A DNA stretch of 31,195 nucleotides from assembly GCA_002278985.1 (NCBI GenBank), contig NCJP01000003.1, positions 1 to 31,195 on the forward strand. The letters run 5' to 3'. The notes below the pieces were generated by a model that searched no databases, was not told the DNA's origin, and saw nothing but the letters and a program-made list of their open reading frames with translations. A program made the translations under genes and the position numbers. Within the stretch, counting starts at the first letter, position 1. Every line of letters starts with the position of its first letter. Shown here in pieces: positions 9,236-17,146 of the stretch. This DNA is from Erythrobacter sp. 34-65-8 (GTDB lineage: Bacteria; Pseudomonadota; Alphaproteobacteria; Sphingomonadales; Sphingomonadaceae).

Positions 9236-9565
9236 CGGACGATCCTCTTTAACTGGCAGGTGTTTGCAGGGCCCCCGGTTACTTTCGGGTGCCCGCCTAC
9301 AACAAGGAGGACCGTCCATCGTTCCCTTGCAGCAACAGAGCGCCGGGAATTAATTTAATCCAGAGGAGCGGAGCAGATCGCACTGCTCGGGATGATCGTG
9401 GCTTTCATCGACAGAATGCCGGTCGGGGCGCAGGATGCTGCGCCTCGCGGAGGCGTGGCATGCGGGTCTGGGGCGGACCGATGGCAATGGCCGGAAAAGC
9501 GACAGAGCCGCGCTCTTCAGCGATGCTGTTTCAGGCCTAACCGTCTGACTTATTCGGGAAAGAAG
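9236..9565. other. Gene-free 330-base leader between autotransporter and tRNA-Thr
   Basis: No convincing coding frame was found. The left part is the promoter and 5' leader of the autotransporter, including an AT-rich stretch around 9350-9362. The right part is downstream of tRNA-Thr and includes a small hairpin (AGAGC-CGC-GCTCT, 9504-9516) that on the minus strand is followed by a short T run, perhaps the tRNA terminator. Confidence 0.5.
9301..9325 (-). promoter_or_regulatory. Possible EcfG-like promoter of the autotransporter
   Basis: On the minus strand GGAAC (9325-9321), a 16-base spacer and TGTT (9304-9301) match the alphaproteobacterial GSR promoter GGAAC-N16-CGTT at all but one base. 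It lies 66 bases upstream of the autotransporter start. One mismatch in such a short motif makes this tentative. Confidence 0.3.
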
Positions 9566-9641
9566 TGGTGCCGCTTACGTGACTCGAACACGTGACCCCA
9601 TCATTACGAATGATGTGCTCTACCAACTGAGCTAAAGCGGC
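9566..9641 (-). tRNA. tRNA-Thr (anticodon CGT)
   Basis: 76 bases including an encoded CCA end. On the minus strand the acceptor stem GCCGCTT pairs with AAGCGGC. The D arm contains AGCTCAGTTGGTAGAGC, the anticodon loop is TTCGTAA between CATCA and TGATG, and the T arm has GTTCGAGTC. Anticodon CGT reads ACG (Thr). It is 27 bases downstream of tRNA-Cys on the same strand, so the pair is probably cotranscribed. Confidence 0.95.
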
Positions 9642-9668
9642 GCTCCGGGTGTTGTGCACCCTGAAATG

Positions 9669-9742
9669 TGGAGGCCCGAGCCGGAATCGAACCGGCGTGC
9701 AAGGATTTGCAGTCCTCTGCGTAACCACTCCGCCATCGGGCC
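9669..9742 (-). tRNA. tRNA-Cys (anticodon GCA)
   Basis: 74 bases including encoded CCA. The acceptor stem GGCCCGA pairs with TCGGGCC and the discriminator base is T. The anticodon loop CTGCAAA lies between GAGGA and TCCTT, giving GCA (Cys). The T arm carries GGTTCGATTCC. No integrase or repeated tRNA end was seen nearby, so there is no sign that it serves as an integration site. Confidence 0.95.
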
Positions 9743-9883
9743 TCGCCTGCCCCGGCGGGGAGGCAGGAAGCGGCCCCCTAGCGGCTCGCCCGCGCCAAGG
9801 CAATCCGCTTTGCTCCGCGATGCTATCCGGATGACGCAATTTGGGGATGGCGGGGGCGGGGCAATTGGCTATGGCCCGCGGCC

Positions 9884-10657
9884 ATGTCTGTCGCCGAACT
9901 CCTTGCCCCGCTCGATGGCCGTGCCGGCCCGATCCACCTGCCCGCAGCCCAGGAATGGATGCAGGGGCGCACTCTTTATGGCGGCGCCTCGGCATTGCTC
10001 GCCTACACCGCTGCCGTCCGCGCCTTTCCGGACCTGCCGCCGCTTCGCGCGGCACAAGTCGCGTTTGTGGGCCCGGTGGGGGACACGGTAACGGTGCGGA
10101 CCGAAATTGTCCGGGCCGGGCGCAACGTCGTGCAGGTCCGCAGCGAACTGCTGTGCGACGGCGCGGTGGCGCTCAGTGCGTTCTGGCTGTTCGGCACGGC
10201 GCGCGATCCCAATGCGCTCCATGCGCCTGTCGCACTCGCCCCCTGGCCCGACTTGCCGGACCAATCGCTTGGCAGCGACAAGGGGCCAGCTTTCATCGTC
10301 AACAACTTCGAACTGCGCCGGGCGCAAGCAGAACGCGGCTCCGGTGCCCCGACGGTGCGGCGCTGGTTGCGGCTGAAGCAGCCGACCGGGCTCGACCCCG
10401 TTTCCGACCTGGTCCTGCTCGGGGATACGCTGCCGCCCGGCGCGATGCGGGCTATGCAGCGGCTTGGCCCGATCAGTTCGATCAACTGGTCGTTCAATAT
10501 CCTTGATCCGGAGCCGCGCACGCAAGATAGCTGGTGGCTGGGCGAAACCGCCAGCGAATGGGCCGACCACGGCTATTCAAGCGAGCGCCTCCGGCTGTGG
10601 AGCGCGGACGGGCGGCAGGTGCTTGCGGGAATGCAGTCCGTGGCGGTGTTCGGGTAG
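9884..10657 (+). CDS. Acyl-CoA thioesterase-like protein (double hotdog)
   Basis: 257 residues starting at the ATG at 9884. The protein looks like a TesB/4HBT_3-type double hotdog thioesterase. An N-terminal hotdog contains QGRTLYGGASALLAY and PLRAAQVAFVGPVGDTVTVRTEIVRAGRNVVQVRSEL. A C-terminal hotdog contains SSINWSFNIL and WWLGETASEWADHGYSSERLRLWSADG. Such enzymes hydrolyse acyl-CoA to free acid and CoA in the cytoplasm. A crotonase-family gene lies convergent just downstream, and the chain preference is not visible. The assignment rests on overall pattern rather than a diagnostic catalytic motif. Confidence 0.7.
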   Translation: MSVAELLAPLDGRAGPIHLPAAQEWMQGRTLYGGASALLAYTAAVRAFPDLPPLRAAQVAFVGPVGDTVTVRTEIVRAGRNVVQVRSELLCDGAVALSAFWLFGTARDPNALHAPVALAPWPDLPDQSLGSDKGPAFIVNNFELRRAQAERGSGAPTVRRWLRLKQPTGLDPVSDLVLLGDTLPPGAMRAMQRLGPISSINWSFNILDPEPRTQDSWWLGETASEWADHGYSSERLRLWSADGRQVLAGMQSVAVFG

Positions 10658-10685
10658 AGCCACCTGCGCCACGCCGGGCGCTGCA

Positions 10686-11492
10686 TCACACCTCCTGAAA
10701 AGCCGGTTTGCGCCGCTCCATCTCGGCCATCACCGCTTCTACCTGGTTCTTGGAGCGGATGATGCCGTGCTGTTCGCGGCTTTCCTCCATCAGCAGGGTA
10801 TCCGTGTCCGCCTCGGGCATCTTGGCCGCGAGCCGCTTGGCCGCACGGATGGCGTGCGGGTTCTTGCCTGTAATCAGGCGCGCGATTGCCATGGCCCGGT
10901 CGAGCGGGTTGTCCTCGACATGGGTCGCCAGGCCCAGGGCCTGCGCCTCGGCGCCGGAAAATTCGCGGTTGGTGTAGACCAGTTCGCGCAGGACATCATC
11001 GCGCACCAGCCCGCGCCACAGGGAGTAGCCGCCCATATCGGGTACGAGGCCCCATTTCAGTTCCATGATCGCCATCCGCGTGTCGGGCGCGACCACCCGG
11101 ATGTCGGCCCCGCTGGCAATCTGCAGGCCGCCGCCAAAGCACACTCCGTGCACGGCAGCGATCACCGGCACGGGCAGCTTGCGCCATTGCATGGCTACCT
11201 GCTGCGCCCGGTTGGCGTTGCCGTGCGTGCGAACGGTCAGGTCAGGCTGGTCCGGGTCGGGGTTGCGGGCGAAATTGGACAGATCGAGCCCGGCGCAGAA
11301 CGCCTTGCCTTCCCCCGACAGGACCACTGCCCGCAGCCCCTTGCGGTCATGCAGCGCATGGCCAGCCTCGATGATCCGCTCGAACATCTGCGGGTCGAGG
11401 GCGTTCATCTTGTCGGCGCGGGTCAGGCGGACGTGGGCAAGCCCGTCTTCAAGGAAATCGATCGCCACGCGTTCATTGGGGGCAAGGTCCAT
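10686..11492 (-). CDS. Crotonase / enoyl-CoA hydratase family protein
   Basis: 268 residues with the crotonase fold. The oxyanion-hole strand FCAGLDLS and the second hole helix HGVCFGGGLQIASGADIR are clear. The segment MELKWGLVPDMGG occupies the catalytic region; Asp in PDMGG is typical of the isomerase branch, and a second glutamate expected in strict hydratases is less clear. Hydratase or isomerase activity on an acyl-CoA is therefore likely, but the exact reaction is open. It begins with ATG at 11492, 6 bases after the stop of the upstream winged-helix gene, so it may be the last gene of the 13800-to-10686 minus-strand run. Its metabolic role does not obviously match that run. Confidence 0.85.
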   Translation of the reverse strand: MDLAPNERVAIDFLEDGLAHVRLTRADKMNALDPQMFERIIEAGHALHDRKGLRAVVLSGEGKAFCAGLDLSNFARNPDPDQPDLTVRTHGNANRAQQVAMQWRKLPVPVIAAVHGVCFGGGLQIASGADIRVVAPDTRMAIMELKWGLVPDMGGYSLWRGLVRDDVLRELVYTNREFSGAEAQALGLATHVEDNPLDRAMAIARLITGKNPHAIRAAKRLAAKMPEADTDTLLMEESREQHGIIRSKNQVEAVMAEMERRKPAFQEV

Positions 11493-11497
11493 GCTGG

Positions 11498-11917
11498 TTA
11501 TCCGGGTTGTGATTCCTGTCGTTCACCGTTGCCGATCAGGAGATAACTGTCCAGCGCTTCGCTGGCTGCCGTGGCGGGCAGGACAGGTATCGCTTCGGCA
11601 TCGAGCCGGTATCCGCCGCCCGGATCTGTCACCACCAGGCCGGTTATTCCATGCGCGGCAAGCTTGCGCCGCAAGCGGAAGATGTGGACTTCGAGCGTAT
11701 TGGTCTCCGGCTCATGCCGCAGGCGCCAGACATCGCGCAGCAGGACGGTGCGGCTGAGGCTCGTGCGTGGTGATTCCGCCAGCCGCCAGAGCAGGCCGAA
11801 CTCGCGGGGATGGAGGCGCAGCCAGCGATCCTGCAGCCAGGCATCGCGGTGATAAAGGTCAAGCAGGAGCGGCCCTGCGCTGAGCTGGCGCGGGATCAGG
11901 CCGGCCGGAGTGTTCAC
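11498..11917 (-). CDS. Stand-alone winged-helix (OmpR/PhoB C-terminal type) DNA-binding protein
   Basis: About 139 residues from a GTG at 11917 whose bases overlap the stop of the RadC-like gene (GTGA); an ATG at 11947 would give 149 residues with a longer overlap. Residues about 30-105 form a Trans_reg_C winged helix: LHPREFGLLWRLAESP, LLRDVWRL, NTLEVHIFRLRRKL, and the wing VTDPGGGYRL. No receiver domain precedes it, unlike true response regulators. The roughly 35-residue tail is Ala/Ser/Glu-rich. Coupling to the JAMM and membrane genes suggests that it acts within that operon's pathway. What it regulates is unknown. Confidence 0.75.
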   Translation of the reverse strand: MNTPAGLIPRQLSAGPLLLDLYHRDAWLQDRWLRLHPREFGLLWRLAESPRTSLSRTVLLRDVWRLRHEPETNTLEVHIFRLRRKLAAHGITGLVVTDPGGGYRLDAEAIPVLPATAASEALDSYLLIGNGERQESQPG

Positions 11918-12372
11918 AGATAGCCGCCGCCAGCCATGCTGAAACACCGTCCACGGGCAAAGATGAGATGATCGATCAGCTCGACTTCCAGCGCGGCGCC
12001 GAGATCGCGCAGCAGCGCGGTTGATCGAATGTCAGCCGCGCTCGGGCGGCAATTGCCGGAGGGGTGGTTGTGTGCCAGCAGCAGCCCTCCTGCTCCAAGA
12101 GCGAGGGCGCGTTCGAACAGGGGCCGCACCCGGCCGACCAGCCCGCGAGTCGAGCCATCGGAGAAAACCTCGTCGAACAGGTAATGGCGCCACTGGTCGC
12201 AGTAGATCACCCGAAGCGATTCGCGTCGCGAAAAGGCAAGGCAGGAATGCAGGTAGGCCAGCAGCGCCGGATCGCAGCTGTCGATCCGATATCCGTGGCG
12301 GCCGGACGCAGTGCTGCGGCAAGGGTGGCTCCAGGCGGATCGGACTGGCTTGACGGATTCGACCACAGCCAT
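11914..12372 (-). CDS. RadC-like JAB/JAMM domain protein (short form)
   Basis: 152 residues. The zinc-binding JAMM motif is HNHPSGN-x(2)-PS-x(2)-D with His101, His103 and Asp114. It is followed by LLRDLGAALEVELIDHLIFARG, as in RadC/DUF2466 proteins. Typical RadC is about 220 residues and starts with a helix-hairpin-helix DNA-binding region; that part is missing here and replaced by about 30 unremarkable residues. JAMM proteins are metal-dependent isopeptidases or proteases in eukaryotes; the activity of RadC itself is unsettled. The gene lies inside an operon with membrane-bound and DNA-binding regulators, not with DNA-repair genes. Confidence 0.8.
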   Translation of the reverse strand: MAVVESVKPVRSAWSHPCRSTASGRHGYRIDSCDPALLAYLHSCLAFSRRESLRVIYCDQWRHYLFDEVFSDGSTRGLVGRVRPLFERALALGAGGLLLAHNHPSGNCRPSAADIRSTALLRDLGAALEVELIDHLIFARGRCFSMAGGGYL

Positions 12373-12379
12373 GGCACGA

Positions 12380-12859
12380 TCAGGCCGTTAGGGCCGCGTG
12401 CCGCCAGTCGCGATAGGGGCCGTGCCGACGTTGGCGCTGGACATGGGCCCCTATCCCGCAGGCCAGTATGACCAGCTGCAGGTACGACGGCGCGACTACC
12501 AGTATGCTGTAGGCAATCGGCGTGATCTGGGTGAACGAATCGCGCGCGATATGGGCGTTGACGGCAATCAGCTGGCAGGCGGCCAGACCCATCGGATAGA
12601 GCCGGTTGGCCCGCAACGCGATCGGCACGATTGCGGCAAGGACGGCGATATCCAGGGCAAAGTGCCAGCCGTCCACGGTTTCAAGCTCGATCGCGGGCGT
12701 TACGAGAAGGTGATAGAGCCGGTCAGCCACGAACATCCCCACGAAGGCCCAGGCGCAGGCCTTCTCGGGCCCGCCTCCTCTCCGCCACGCCCAGACGGCC
12801 AGTATTGCAAACAGGGCCATCTGGATCACGAAGCGATAGGGGAAGGCGAGGATGTCCAT
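12380..12859 (-). CDS. Multi-pass membrane protein of unknown function
   Basis: 159 residues with about five hydrophobic segments (roughly 5-25, 36-53, 65-83, 90-105 and 115-138), so an inner-membrane protein. The C-terminal tail is Arg/His-rich (VQRQRRHGPYRDWRH), which suggests a cytoplasmic end. Charged or polar residues lie within or beside membrane stretches (FVADRLYHLLV, DGWHFALDIAVLAA). I do not recognise a named family. It is separated from the RadC-like gene by 7 bases and from the preceding small gene by 5, so all are probably one transcript. Confidence 0.65.
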   Translation of the reverse strand: MDILAFPYRFVIQMALFAILAVWAWRRGGGPEKACAWAFVGMFVADRLYHLLVTPAIELETVDGWHFALDIAVLAAIVPIALRANRLYPMGLAACQLIAVNAHIARDSFTQITPIAYSILVVAPSYLQLVILACGIGAHVQRQRRHGPYRDWRHAALTA

Positions 12860-12864
12860 CGCGA

Positions 12865-13224
12865 TCAGGCGTGCTCTGGAACGCCGCTTGCGGGCGCGGC
12901 TTGCGGGCGGGCCTGATCGGGCAGGCTGCCCTCCAGCGGCGTGATGATCTGTTCGTCGGGGCCGCAGACGATCCGGGCGACGTCGTTCAGATCCCCGTGC
13001 ACCCGGAAGATGTTGCTGGACATGGACACGGCCTGGCTTTCGGCCTGGACCAGCCGCATGATCGCGCGCTGGCCGATATCGACCGGCACGTCGGGGTTCT
13101 GGCGGGCGAGCAGCATGGCCTGCTTGAGGCGGGCGAGGGCGATCATCGCCTCATCCGACACGGCCTCTGCCTCCCGGATCAGTTTGCGAAGGGTGAGGGC
13201 GTCTGCCCCGATCTTGTCCGACAT
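12865..13224 (-). CDS. Small conserved-looking cytoplasmic protein, unknown function
   Basis: About 119 residues from the ATG at 13224 (a GTG at 13230 is also possible), with AGCGGGA upstream. The N-terminal 60 residues are predicted helical (LTLRKLIREAEAVSDEAMIALARLKQAMLLARQ), followed by another helix (DIGQRAIMRLVQAESQAVSMSSNIFRVHGDL). The tail is Pro/Ala-rich. No membrane segment, signal peptide or catalytic motif is visible. Position between a membrane-anchored HTH gene and a membrane protein gene suggests a partner or adaptor role, which is inference. Confidence 0.6.
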   Translation of the reverse strand: MSDKIGADALTLRKLIREAEAVSDEAMIALARLKQAMLLARQNPDVPVDIGQRAIMRLVQAESQAVSMSSNIFRVHGDLNDVARIVCGPDEQIITPLEGSLPDQARPQAAPASGVPEHA

Positions 13225-13272
13225 GGTCACATCCCGCTTCTGCGCCAGCTGCGCCCGCTCGATGGCGCGCCG

Positions 13273-13800
13273 CTATGGAGCTTCGGGGACGACGACTTCA
13301 GTCCCTGCGAGCGCCTCGCTCACGGTGAGTGCTGCCGTCATCACCAGCAGGACTACGGCAACGATGCCGACGGTCAGGCCAGTGATGACGGCGAGGCGAA
13401 AGAGGACAGCGTTCTCGCCGTCGAGCACCCCGGGGACTACCCGGGGCTCGTGCTGGACAGACCATGGCGCCTCGATCGCAAGTGGCGCCACATCTGCCAG
13501 CACGAATTCCCCGGGTGCGACCCGGTCTTCTGGTTGCGGCAGATCTGCAGGCTCCGGCAGGTGAGAATTCCTGTATGCAGGTTTTCTGGAGGGCTGTGCG
13601 CCGGTGCTTCGCGCGCGCTCCACCAGTTCGCCCAGCGATTCCACGGCGTAAATATCCTTGAGCGCCCGGATGTGCTGGTTGACCCGGCTTTCCGATACCC
13701 CGAGTTCGGCAGCGATTACCTTGATCGGCACGCGCCGGTCGAGCCGTTCGAGGACGGCGCGCTGTTTTTCCGTCAGCCGGGGGCTCTGGCTGGCAGGCAT
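13273..13800 (-). CDS. Membrane-anchored LuxR-type HTH regulator
   Basis: 175 residues starting at the ATG at 13800, with AGGAG well placed upstream. Residues 8-60 form a LuxR/GerE-like helix-turn-helix (RLTEKQRAVLERLDRRVPIK, then VIAAELGVSESRVNQHIRAL). A Pro-rich linker of about 65 residues follows. Residues 132-160 are a single hydrophobic helix, so the DNA-binding domain is probably cytoplasmic and tethered to the inner membrane with a very short outside tail. There is no sensor domain. It is the first gene of the operon, and an inverted repeat sits just upstream, compatible with self-regulation. Release by proteolysis is a known theme for tethered regulators but is not shown here. Confidence 0.75.
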   Translation of the reverse strand: MPASQSPRLTEKQRAVLERLDRRVPIKVIAAELGVSESRVNQHIRALKDIYAVESLGELVERARSTGAQPSRKPAYRNSHLPEPADLPQPEDRVAPGEFVLADVAPLAIEAPWSVQHEPRVVPGVLDGENAVLFRLAVITGLTVGIVAVVLLVMTAALTVSEALAGTEVVVPEAP

Positions 13801-13826
13801 GGGCGGTCTCCTGTTGCCGCCGCAGG

Positions 13827-13848
13827 GTAAGTCACTCGGTAACTTTAC
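13827..13848. promoter_or_regulatory. Imperfect inverted repeat upstream of the HTH-TM operon
   Basis: Half-sites GTAAGT and ACTTTAC flank a central CACTCGGTA, 27 bases upstream of the HTH gene start. The position suits an operator for the dimeric LuxR-type HTH encoded just downstream. Functional assignment is inference. Confidence 0.3.
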
Positions 13849-13881
13849 GCAAACCTTGCGGCACCGGCGCCCCGGCGGGGC

Positions 13882-15081
13882 TCAGGCCGCGCCGGCATTG
13901 ATCCCCAGCGAGGCGAAATAGCGCCGGATGTTGCGCGCCGCCTGGCGCAGCCGCTGCTCGTTCTCGACCATGGCAATCCGGACATAGCCCTCGCCATCCT
14001 CGCCGTAGCCGACCCCCGGGGCCACCGCGACATCGGCATGGACCAGCAACTGCTTGGAGAACTCGAGGCTGCCCATTTCCCTGAGGGCAGGGGGCAAGGG
14101 GGCCCAGGCGAACATGCTGGCCGGCGGCGGCGGAATGTCCCATCCGGCCCGCCCGAACGCCTCGACCATCACGTCGCGCCGCTTGTGATAGAGCTGCCGG
14201 TTCTGCTCGACAATGTCTTGCGGGCCGTTGAGCGCGGCGCAGGCAGCCGCCTGAATCGGCGTGAAGGCCCCGTAATCGAGGTAGCTTTTCACCCGGGTCA
14301 TGGCCGCGATCAGCGCCTGATTGCCGACGGCAAAACCCATCCGCCAGCCTGCCATGGAATAGGTCTTCGACATCGACGTGAATTCGACCGCCACGTCTTT
14401 CGCGCCCTTGACCTGCATGATCGACGGCGTCGGGTTCCCGTCGAAATAGAGTTCGGAGTAGGCCAGGTCCGACAGGATCCAGACCTTGTTCTCGCGCGCC
14501 CAGGCCACCAGCCGTTCGTAGAAGGCAAGGTCCACTGTTTCCGCCGTGGGGTTGGACGGGTAGTTGACCACCAGCAGGCTGGGGCGCGGCACGGTGAAGG
14601 CCATGGCCCGCTCCAGGCTGCGGAAGTAGTTTTCGTCGGGCGTGGTCGGCACGCTGCGGATCGTGGCCCCGGCGATGATGAAGCCGAAGGTGTGGATCGG
14701 ATAGCTCGGGTTGGGCGCCAGCACGACGTCGCCCGGTGCGGTGATCGCAGTGGCAAGACTGGCCAGACCCTCCTTCGAGCCCATGGTGACCACCACCTCA
14801 CGCTCGGGGTCGAGCTCCACGCCAAAGCGGCGGGCGTAGTAGTTGGCCTGAGCGCGGCGCAGGCCGGGAATGCCCTTGGACTGCGAATAGCCGTGGGCAT
14901 CGGGCTTGGCCGCCACTTCGCATAGCTTGTCGATCACGTGCTGGGGCGGGGGCTGGTCAGGATTGCCCATGCCGAGGTCGATGATATCCCGCCCGGACTG
15001 GCGGGCCGCGTGGCGCATCGTGTTCACCTCGGCGATCACGTACGGCGGCAGGCGCTTCATGCGGTAGAATTCGGTATCCAT
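13882..15081 (-). CDS. AlaC-like PLP aminotransferase (class I/II)
   Basis: 399 residues. Fold-type I aminotransferase features include the substrate-binding DLGMGNPDQPPP, NPSYPIH, NYPSNPTAE (PLP-contacting Asn) and SDLAYSELYF (Asp/Tyr). The Schiff-base lysine is Lys239 in SMSKTYSMAGWRMGF, and the C-terminal Arg lies in GYVRIAMVEN. It most resembles glutamate-pyruvate aminotransferase AlaC and the related LL-diaminopimelate aminotransferases. In alphaproteobacteria with DapD/DapC it is more likely an alanine or valine transaminase. The start is supported by GAGAAA upstream. It is divergent from phaC. Confidence 0.85.
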   Translation of the reverse strand: MDTEFYRMKRLPPYVIAEVNTMRHAARQSGRDIIDLGMGNPDQPPPQHVIDKLCEVAAKPDAHGYSQSKGIPGLRRAQANYYARRFGVELDPEREVVVTMGSKEGLASLATAITAPGDVVLAPNPSYPIHTFGFIIAGATIRSVPTTPDENYFRSLERAMAFTVPRPSLLVVNYPSNPTAETVDLAFYERLVAWARENKVWILSDLAYSELYFDGNPTPSIMQVKGAKDVAVEFTSMSKTYSMAGWRMGFAVGNQALIAAMTRVKSYLDYGAFTPIQAAACAALNGPQDIVEQNRQLYHKRRDVMVEAFGRAGWDIPPPPASMFAWAPLPPALREMGSLEFSKQLLVHADVAVAPGVGYGEDGEGYVRIAMVENEQRLRQAARNIRRYFASLGINAGAA

Positions 15082-15121
15082 CGACTTTTCTCGGATTCAG
15101 GTCTTGGTTGCGGTATCTCGG

Positions 15122-15150
15122 GTGCAGCGACGCTTCAGGAGCCGCTGCAC
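15122..15150. promoter_or_regulatory. Inverted repeat in the aminotransferase-phaC divergent region
   Basis: A perfect 8-bp repeat, GTGCAGCG and CGCTGCAC, is separated by 13 bases and lies about midway between the two divergent starts. The TGCAG-type half-sites recall the TGC/GCA-rich elements bound by PhaR, but this could also be a chance hairpin. Confidence 0.3.
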
Positions 15151-15266
15151 GGCGCGCTACCGCACGATGCATACGAATCCTAGGAGAATAGCGGTCGCAG
15201 AGGAAAGCGATTTTCGCTATTGCCCCATGGCATTGCCGCTTGGTGCAGGACTTGGGAGCTTCGCAG

Positions 15267-17126
15267 ATGGCCGGACGTCAGGACCCCTTCGGTGCCCTGT
15301 TTGACATGCAGGGCGAAGCCATGCGGGAAATGTTTGCCGGTGTCGGACTGACAGGCCCGGACGCCGGCGCCGCAGCGTCCGGGCAAGACGGGCAGGGTGA
15401 TCAATCCGCGTGGCTGGGCGTGGCGGGGCAGCTCCAGTCGATGTGGCTGTCGTTCCTTGCGGAAAAGGGGATGGATGGCACCGGCGTGCCCAATCCGCTC
15501 GATCCGGCGCAGTTCCTGCTGATGACTCAGGGCTGGGCCAAGGCTGCACCTTTCCAGCCGGAAGCCATGCAGCAGCTCGTGCAGGACGGGATGGATCTGT
15601 GGCAGGGTGTGCTCGGCTCCATGCTGGGCAAGAGTGAACCGGCCGCCAGTCTGCCGCGCAAGGATCGCCGCTTCGCTGACCCGGCCTGGACCGGGCACCC
15701 CGCATACACCCTGCTGCATCAGACTTACCTGATGGTGGCTGATTATCTGGTCAAGGCGGCCAGAGATGTCGACGGCGTGCCGGACGAGGGCAAGGCGCAG
15801 CTGCGGTTTGCCACTCAGGCGCTGGTCGATGCCATGAGCCCGGACAATTTCCTTGCCACCAATCCCGTGGTGCTCAAGCGCACGATCGAGACCGGCGGGC
15901 AGAACCTGGTCAAGGGGCTGGGCCACCTGATCAACGATCTCAGGCGCGGGCAACTGACCCACACCGATGCCGAAGCGTTTACGCTGGGCGAAAACCTGGC
16001 TGCCACGCCGGGCAAGGTGGTGCACGAGACGCGGCTCTTCCAGCTTATCCAGTACACACCCACCACCGACAAGGTTCTGGCGACCCCGCTGGTGATCTTC
16101 CCGCCGTGGATCAACCGGTTCTACATTCTCGACCTGACGCCCAAGAAGAGCTTCATCAAGTGGGCGGTCGATCAGGGTGTGAGCGTGTTCGTGGTCAGCT
16201 GGAAATCGGCCGATGCGAGCCTGGCTGACGTGGAATGGGATGATTACATCCGGGCCCAGATCGAAACGATCGACTTTGTCCGCGCCCGGCTCGACGTGCC
16301 CGCAGTCCACGCAATCGGCTATTGCGTGGCAGGCACGACGCTGGCGGCAACCCTGGCTATTCTGGCGCGGCGGGGCGAGGCGGAGAAAGTCCGCTCGGCC
16401 ACGTTCTTCACCGCCCAGGTCGATTTCGAGCGGGCGGGCGAGCTGCTCAATTTCATCGACGACAAGCAGATGGAGCTGATCGGCTCGCTCTCGCCGGACG
16501 GCTATCTCGACGGGCGGTTCCTGGCAGCGACCTTCAATTCCTTGCGCGGCAAGGACCTGATCTGGAACTATGTCGTCAACAACTACCTGCTGGGGGAGGA
16601 TTATCCGGCGTTCGACCTGCTTCACTGGAACGGGGATGTCACCAACCTGCCCGCGCGCTGGCATCTGGCCTACCTGCGCGATCTCTACCGCGACAACAAG
16701 CTGGTCAAGCCTGATGCCATGAGCGCGGATGGCACGCCGATCGACCTCGGGCTGGTCGAGACGCCGAGCTATGTCCAGGCTGGCAAGGAAGACCATATTG
16801 CGCCCGCTGAAAGCGTGTGGCGGATTACCGAGCATTTCAGTGGCGACGTCACGTTCCTGCTGGCCGGGTCAGGCCACATCGCGGGTGTGGTCAACCCGCC
16901 CGCAGCGGGCAAGTACCAGTACTGGACCGGCGACAGCAAAGCCGGGTCGCTCAAGGAATTCGTGGCGGGCGCGACCGAGCATCCGGGCAGCTGGTGGCCC
17001 AATTGGCTTGCCTGGCTGTGCAACCTGGAGGGGACAACCGTGGCTGCCAAGGGCAAGCGGGTGCCGGGCGGCAAGGGTGACAGCGTGATCGAGGATGCGC
17101 CTGGGCGCTACGTCAAGACCCGGTAA
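15267..17126 (+). CDS. phaC: Class I poly(3-hydroxyalkanoate) synthase
   Basis: 619 residues from the ATG at 15267, with GGGAG nine bases upstream (a TTG at 15240 is less likely). The enzyme polymerises (R)-3-hydroxyacyl-CoA, usually 3-hydroxybutyryl-CoA, into storage polyester on granules. The lipase-like box GYCVAG holds Cys353. Asp509 (AGKEDHIAP) and His537 (GSGHIAGVVNPP) complete the triad, and the PhaC N-terminal domain and FPPWINRFYILDL are clear. The length fits class I, which acts alone without PhaE or PhaR subunits. The phasin gene follows on the same strand with its own promoter. No phaA or phaB is in the window. Confidence 0.95.
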   Translation: MAGRQDPFGALFDMQGEAMREMFAGVGLTGPDAGAAASGQDGQGDQSAWLGVAGQLQSMWLSFLAEKGMDGTGVPNPLDPAQFLLMTQGWAKAAPFQPEAMQQLVQDGMDLWQGVLGSMLGKSEPAASLPRKDRRFADPAWTGHPAYTLLHQTYLMVADYLVKAARDVDGVPDEGKAQLRFATQALVDAMSPDNFLATNPVVLKRTIETGGQNLVKGLGHLINDLRRGQLTHTDAEAFTLGENLAATPGKVVHETRLFQLIQYTPTTDKVLATPLVIFPPWINRFYILDLTPKKSFIKWAVDQGVSVFVVSWKSADASLADVEWDDYIRAQIETIDFVRARLDVPAVHAIGYCVAGTTLAATLAILARRGEAEKVRSATFFTAQVDFERAGELLNFIDDKQMELIGSLSPDGYLDGRFLAATFNSLRGKDLIWNYVVNNYLLGEDYPAFDLLHWNGDVTNLPARWHLAYLRDLYRDNKLVKPDAMSADGTPIDLGLVETPSYVQAGKEDHIAPAESVWRITEHFSGDVTFLLAGSGHIAGVVNPPAAGKYQYWTGDSKAGSLKEFVAGATEHPGSWWPNWLAWLCNLEGTTVAAKGKRVPGGKGDSVIEDAPGRYVKTR

Positions 17127-17146
17127 TTCTGAGGCAATCCGGATTA

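Noticed and set aside
9566..9742. tRNA pair as an attachment site for a genomic island
   Set aside because: No integrase, no duplicated tRNA 3' end and no phage-like genes were seen on either side.
11914..12372. RadC-like gene as a sign of a phage-defence or mobile island
   Set aside because: The neighbours are regulatory and membrane genes without nuclease, toxin, helicase or integrase features, and base composition is like the rest of the window.
15180..16835. Minus-strand open frame of 551 codons opposite phaC
   Set aside because: The translation has no recognisable domain, and phaC on the other strand has a full catalytic triad and family motifs.
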